NCBI GenBank assembly: GCA_964587175.1
Contig: CAZPKK010000029.1
Location: 1 to 18,072 of the forward strand
Length of the DNA stretch: 18,072 nt
From: CALXVA01 sp964587175
GTDB lineage: Bacteria > Bacillota > Clostridia > TANB77 > CAG-508
Direction: 5' to 3'
Shown here piece by piece: positions 15,202-18,072 of the stretch. The notes under the pieces are model-generated. The model saw only the letters and a list, made by a program, of their open reading frames with translations, searched no databases and was not told where the DNA came from. The first letter of the stretch is position 1. Each line of letters begins with the position of its first letter. The position numbers and the translations under genes were made by a program.

Positions 15202-15477
15202 TTAAGCTTTGTTCTTCCTAATATAAATTTCATTTATCATATCTAATAATATTCCTTTTTTTTGCGCTTTTTTAATTAGATAATCAAGTTTAGTCTGATT
15301 TGCCTTTATTTGATATGCATAATAATCTATTAATCCTTCTTCTGCATATTCAAAATTTTTTGTGGATGCAGATAATTCATTTTTTGTTTTTATAATACTT
15401 ACTATCAGCTCTAAGTTCTTTTCATCTTCAGATTTGTCCTTTATCTTCTCTTCTTTTACATAATCTTCATATATCAT
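15202..15477 (-). CDS. DUF2508 (YaaL-like) protein
   Basis: This 91-residue, charged, probably helical cytosolic protein has the DUF2508 pattern: LELIVSIIKTKNELSASTKNFEYAEEGLIDYYAYQIKA is represented by the segments IVSIIKTKNEL, NFEYAEEGLIDYYAY and LDYLIKKAQKKGI. Its biochemical function is unknown. The start is ATG 15477, with GGAG 6 nt before it; the upstream ATG at 15489 overlaps that site. In Bacillus the homologue yaaL stands between recR and bofA. Here bofA follows as expected about 115-125 nt downstream, but recR is replaced by an NDK-like gene 56 nt upstream. The preserved pair supports both identifications. Confidence 0.8.
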   Translation of the reverse strand: MIYEDYVKEEKIKDKSEDEKNLELIVSIIKTKNELSASTKNFEYAEEGLIDYYAYQIKANQTKLDYLIKKAQKKGILLDMINEIYIRKNKA

Positions 15478-15545
15478 AATTATCTCCATTCTAAAATAAA
15501 TTCATAATATTAGAATTATATTCAAAAAAATGAAAATTATGCATA

Positions 15546-16289
15546 TTATCTTAATTCTTTATCACTATCTTCTTGAAATGGTTTTCCTCCAGTTCCTTTT
15601 TTATCATGTTCCACATTAGCCCTAATAAATCCAGATAGATTTGGTCCTATTAATCCTTTATACTTTTCTTTTCTCATATCTTCAATAAAATTATTACATC
15701 TATATTTTACTATAGCACTCATCATTTCTTCTCCTATCAAATTTCTATCTGATAGAATCCCATTATTATACAAAATATCTAATTCTTCTAAAGTAACATC
15801 AACTTTTGGATCTGGACAATGAATAAAATTCAAATCGTTTATTCTATGAAATCCAGGTCTTTTTAAACATCTTATCTTTTTAACCTCACCATCACTAGAT
15901 ATAATCCTAATATCATTTTCATCTCTACTAGGAATATTAGTTGCTATTCCCACATTGTCATCTGTATTTTCTTCTCTTATTTTCATTTTTATCTCATAAA
16001 CTCTTTTCACTAAATCTTCATAACTTTCACCGTTATTTCCAACTACTAATAAAATCCCATAATTATTATAAATTTGACTGACACCATATAGATATGAGCC
16101 AAATTCTCTTTTAAAATTATCTCCTTTTTTTTCATAATGTTTATAATATAATTTTCTTATTATATCTTGAAAATCATGAATAGCAAATGGATATATAGAG
16201 TTAAAGCCTCCCTTTTCTATCTCTTTCATTATACTGTCCATATGTCTTATTCCATCAGGTTTTACAAGAAAATAACTATAATGTTTCAT
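15546..16289 (-). CDS. Nucleoside diphosphate kinase-like protein of unknown role
   Basis: The 247-aa protein opens with YSYFLVKPDGIRHMDSIM, matching the NDK start (VKPDG; Lys 10). A later segment, NDLNFIHCPDPKVDV (152-166), resembles the NDK active-site stretch around the catalytic His (NxIHGSD), so His 157 may be the phosphate-carrying residue. It then continues with an acidic EELDILYNNG like the NDK C-terminal helix. True NDKs have about 140-150 residues. This one has a ~70-residue insertion between these motifs and a polar tail (185-247). Its start codon lies 2 nt after the stop of a Nudix gene, with no separate promoter, so the two are translationally coupled. A joint role in nucleotide metabolism or signalling is plausible but not shown. 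Confidence 0.6.
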   Translation of the reverse strand: MKHYSYFLVKPDGIRHMDSIMKEIEKGGFNSIYPFAIHDFQDIIRKLYYKHYEKKGDNFKREFGSYLYGVSQIYNNYGILLVVGNNGESYEDLVKRVYEIKMKIREENTDDNVGIATNIPSRDENDIRIISSDGEVKKIRCLKRPGFHRINDLNFIHCPDPKVDVTLEELDILYNNGILSDRNLIGEEMMSAIVKYRCNNFIEDMRKEKYKGLIGPNLSGFIRANVEHDKKGTGGKPFQEDSDKELR

Positions 16290-16291
16290 TA

Positions 16292-16703
16292 CTATAACTC
16301 CTCTAATACATTTTTTATTTCTTCTGGTACAAGATTTATTTCTTTTATTTGCTCTTTATTTAATATTTCTATTATGTATTCGCCTTTATATTCTGGTGAA
16401 TTAAATTCCGGACCATTTCCTGTACCAATAACTCCAGATACATATTCACATTCCATAAATATTTGAATGCTGTTGTCATAATCAGAATTATATTCTAATA
16501 AAGTTTTCATGGGTTTTGCCTTAATGCCAATTTCTTCATAGACTTCTCTTACTACAGTCTCTTCTTTAGTTTCATTTTCTTTCATCTTTCCTCCAGGTAC
16601 AATATAGTAATCTCTAATACTTCCGATCTTCTCTTGGCTTTTTCCTATGAATTAATATATATCCATTATTATATTTTATAAATCCTCTAACACTTATATG
16701 CAT
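16292..16703 (-). pseudogene. Nudix hydrolase, frameshifted
   Basis: Nudix enzymes cleave nucleoside diphosphates linked to other groups. Translation from ATG 16703 (GGAG about 9 nt upstream) gives MHISVRGFIKYNNGYILIHRKK and then stops at about 16620. Skipping one base restores SIRDYYIVPGGKMKENE and continues to 16292, giving about 136 aa. The Nudix box G-x5-E-x7-REUxEExGU is complete and perfect (GKMKENE, then REVYEEIGI). The shift may lie in the A5 run of AGGAAAAAGCC or at GATCGGAAG, where dropping C gives REDGSIRDYY. Both parts look under protein selection, so sequence error or a very recent mutation is likely. An ATG inside the Nudix box would give a 97-aa fragment lacking the first Gly; I do not think it is real. 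Confidence 0.8.
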
Positions 16704-16731
16704 TTCTACTTTCTCCTTTCTAATGCCTAAG

Positions 16732-16760
16732 ATTATACCACTTTTTTGTATGATTTTCCA
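16732..16760 (-). promoter_or_regulatory. Promoter of the Nudix/NDK-like operon (extended -10)
   Basis: On the minus strand TATAAT (16737-16732) is preceded by TGG, an extended -10 (TGnTATAAT). A weak -35 TGGAAA (16760-16755) lies 17 bp upstream. It stands back to back with the serS leader promoter. Confidence 0.65.
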
Positions 16761-16768
16761 TCTTTTTC

Positions 16769-16797
16769 TTGATATTTTTTCGAATTAGTGATAAAAT
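16769..16797 (+). promoter_or_regulatory. Promoter of the serS T-box leader
   Basis: TTGATA (16769-16774) and TAAAAT (16792-16797) are 17 bp apart. Transcription would start near 16804 and cover the T-box. Confidence 0.65.
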
Positions 16798-16803
16798 ATT
16801 AGC

Positions 16804-17046
16804 ATTATAGTAAAAGCGTCTGATAAAAGATTAGTAGCAGAATCAATTTTATATAGAGAGACTATGGTTGGTGGAAATAGTTTAGAATATTTTGTGAATC
16901 TACTTTTAAAGCTTTTTATGAAAATAAAACCGAGTGATACCAGGTTATAGGTATTTAGAGATGTCAATTAATTTTGAATAATTAAGGTGGTACCGCGTGA
17001 GAATAGATTTCGCCCTTATGCTTTATGCATATGGGTATTTTTCATT
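16804..17046 (+). promoter_or_regulatory. T-box riboswitch controlling serS
   Basis: The conserved T-box sequence AAGGTGGTACCGCG is at 16984-16997 and would pair with the free end of uncharged tRNA. Upstream, stem I shows AGAGAG, GGTTGGTGGAAATAG and then GAATCTAC. The codon TCT (16899-16901) in this specifier position fits serine. A terminator follows: CCCTTATGC (17013-17021) pairs with GCATATGGG (17027-17035) with one T-T mismatch, then TTTTT. Uncharged tRNA-Ser should favour the antiterminator and allow serS transcription. Together with 17047-17177 it fills the long gap before serS. Confidence 0.93.
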
Positions 17047-17110
17047 TTCCATCTTAAAATTTTTACAAGAGGGTTCTTTTTCATCGCAGAAAAATTTAGG
17101 AGACATTGCA

Positions 17111-17162
17111 GAACTGTCCCCTTTGTTCCATTTCTGGAACGATGGAACCGTCCCCTTGTTCC
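17111..17162. repeat. GTCCCC-type palindromic repeat between T-box and serS
   Basis: Two near-identical units, GAACTGTCCCCTTTGTTCC (17111-17129) and GAACCGTCCCCTTGTTCC (17145-17162), surround an inner palindrome GTTCC-ATTTCT-GGAAC (17125-17140). The G+C-rich block is foreign to its surroundings. It looks like a dispersed REP-type element that landed in the serS leader. It stops just before the serS ribosome binding site. Confidence 0.65.
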
Positions 17163-17177
17163 AAAGGAGGTATTTTT

Positions 17178-18072
17178 ATGATAGACATTAAATTTTTAAG
17201 AGAAAACCCTGATGTGGTTAAGGAGAACATTAAGAAAAAATTTCAAAATCATAAATTGGTTTTGATAGATGAGATTTTAGAACTTGATAAGAAAAACAGA
17301 GATGCAAAATTAAATGGAGATGATTTACGTAGTAAAAGAAATTCTTTAAGTTCTGAAATAGGAAACCTTATGAAAAATGGTAAAAAAGAAGAGGCTGAAA
17401 AAATAAAAACTGAAGTACAAAAAATTAATCAAATGCTTGAGGAAAACGAAAAACTAGAAGCAGAATATTCTGAAGCAATTACAGAAAGAATGATGAAAAT
17501 CCCAAATATAATTCATGAGTCTGTTCCTATTGGAGAAGATGACAGCAAAAATGTTGAAATAAAAAAATTTGGAGAACCAATAGTTCCAGATTATGAAATT
17601 CCATATCATGCAGATATTATGGAGAGTTTTAATGGTTTAGATTTAGATTCTGCACGTAGAGTTTCTGGTAATGGTTTTTACTATTTAATAGGAGATATCG
17701 CAAGACTTCATTCTGCTATTCTTTCATATGCAAGAGATTTTATGATTAATAAAGGGTTTACTTATTGTATTCCACCTTTTATGATTCGTAGTGATGTTGT
17801 TACTGGTGTTATGAGTTTTGAAGAAATGGATGCAATGATGTACAAAATAGAAGGCGAAGATTTATATTTAATAGGGACTAGTGAGCATTCTATGATAGGA
17901 AAATTCAAAGGACAAATTCTAAAGAAAGATGATATGCCATACACTATGACATCTTATTCTCCATGTTTTAGAAAAGAAAAAGGTGCTCATGGAATAGAAG
18001 AACGTGGAATTTATCGAATACATCAATTTGAAAAACAAGAAATGATAGTTGTATGTGAGCCTGAAGATAGCT
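17178..18072 (+). CDS. serS: Serine--tRNA ligase (5' part, runs off the window)
   Basis: SerRS charges tRNA-Ser (and tRNA-Sec) with serine. The first 298 codons are present. Residues 1 to about 110 form the N-terminal arm, MIDIKFLRENPDVVK followed by a long charged coiled coil that grips the variable arm of tRNA-Ser. The class II catalytic core then begins, with LYLIGTSEHSMIG and motif 2 as CFRKEKGAHG...YRIHQFEKQE. GTSEHSMIG differs from the more usual PTAEVPLTN, so this is a divergent SerRS subtype. Motif 3 would lie beyond the right edge. AGGAGG is 7 nt before ATG 17178, in a context identical to that of glmS. The T-box immediately upstream, with a serine specifier, confirms the identity. 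Confidence 0.97.
   Translation, partial: MIDIKFLRENPDVVKENIKKKFQNHKLVLIDEILELDKKNRDAKLNGDDLRSKRNSLSSEIGNLMKNGKKEEAEKIKTEVQKINQMLEENEKLEAEYSEAITERMMKIPNIIHESVPIGEDDSKNVEIKKFGEPIVPDYEIPYHADIMESFNGLDLDSARRVSGNGFYYLIGDIARLHSAILSYARDFMINKGFTYCIPPFMIRSDVVTGVMSFEEMDAMMYKIEGEDLYLIGTSEHSMIGKFKGQILKKDDMPYTMTSYSPCFRKEKGAHGIEERGIYRIHQFEKQEMIVVCEPEDS

Noticed and set aside
16292..16585. Independent 97-residue gene starting inside the Nudix box
   Set aside because: Its ATG lies within the catalytic motif and would remove the first conserved Gly and the whole N-terminal strand; the upstream frame supplies the missing part after a one-base shift.
16987..17191. Two overlapping 64-residue rightward ORFs before serS
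   Set aside because: They run through the T-box terminator and the palindromic repeat; the sequence is explained by RNA structure and repeats.

Overview
The window is AT-rich DNA of a Gram-positive, Clostridia-type bacterium. The evidence is the low G+C, strong AGGAGG ribosome binding sites, sigma-A-type TTGACA/TATAAT promoters, a T-box leader on serS, the rpsF-ssb-rpsR operon, and a DUF2508(YaaL)-BofA pair known from endospore formers. Most genes are ordinary housekeeping genes. No prophage, CRISPR array, rRNA or tRNA is visible.

Layout. Positions 1-315 hold a leftward promoter for a gene beyond the left edge, flanked by an 11-bp inverted repeat, and the terminator of the next operon. From 316 to about 12490 all genes run leftward. 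In transcription order they are: a short unknown protein with partial resemblance to ADP-ribosyltransferases (12488-12054); rpsF-ssb-rpsR; a zinc/manganese ABC uptake operon znuA-znuC-znuB followed closely by trpS and obg; lexA with a small membrane protein; a stand-alone mreB-type gene; and a TetR regulator with a long-chain acyl-CoA synthetase. glmS runs rightward from 12665. Next come a ~200-bp palindromic element (14562-14761) and a leftward cluster of a Nudix hydrolase (frameshifted), an NDK-like protein, DUF2508 and BofA. The window ends with a rightward T-box leader and the first 298 codons of serS.

How the genes work together. Most transcription units can be bounded: I could place nine promoters with 17-bp spacers and five intrinsic terminators. 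Several start codons are better set by ribosome binding sites than by the longest frame: lexA from TTG at 5399, mreB from ATG at 3932, ssb from ATG at 11629, acs from ATG at 2175, and DUF2508 from ATG at 15477.

The parts most worth a second look are non-coding or broken. A long AT-armed palindrome lies between znuC and a frameshifted znuB. A second, larger multi-stem palindrome lies after glmS and may be a MITE or a structured RNA. Two GTCCC-type palindromic repeats sit beside lexA and serS. A frameshifted Nudix gene is coupled to an NDK-like protein that keeps an apparent catalytic histidine. I did not find a convincing new multi-gene system. The palindromes and the Nudix/NDK-like pair are the best leads. 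All family assignments come from reading motifs, without database searches.
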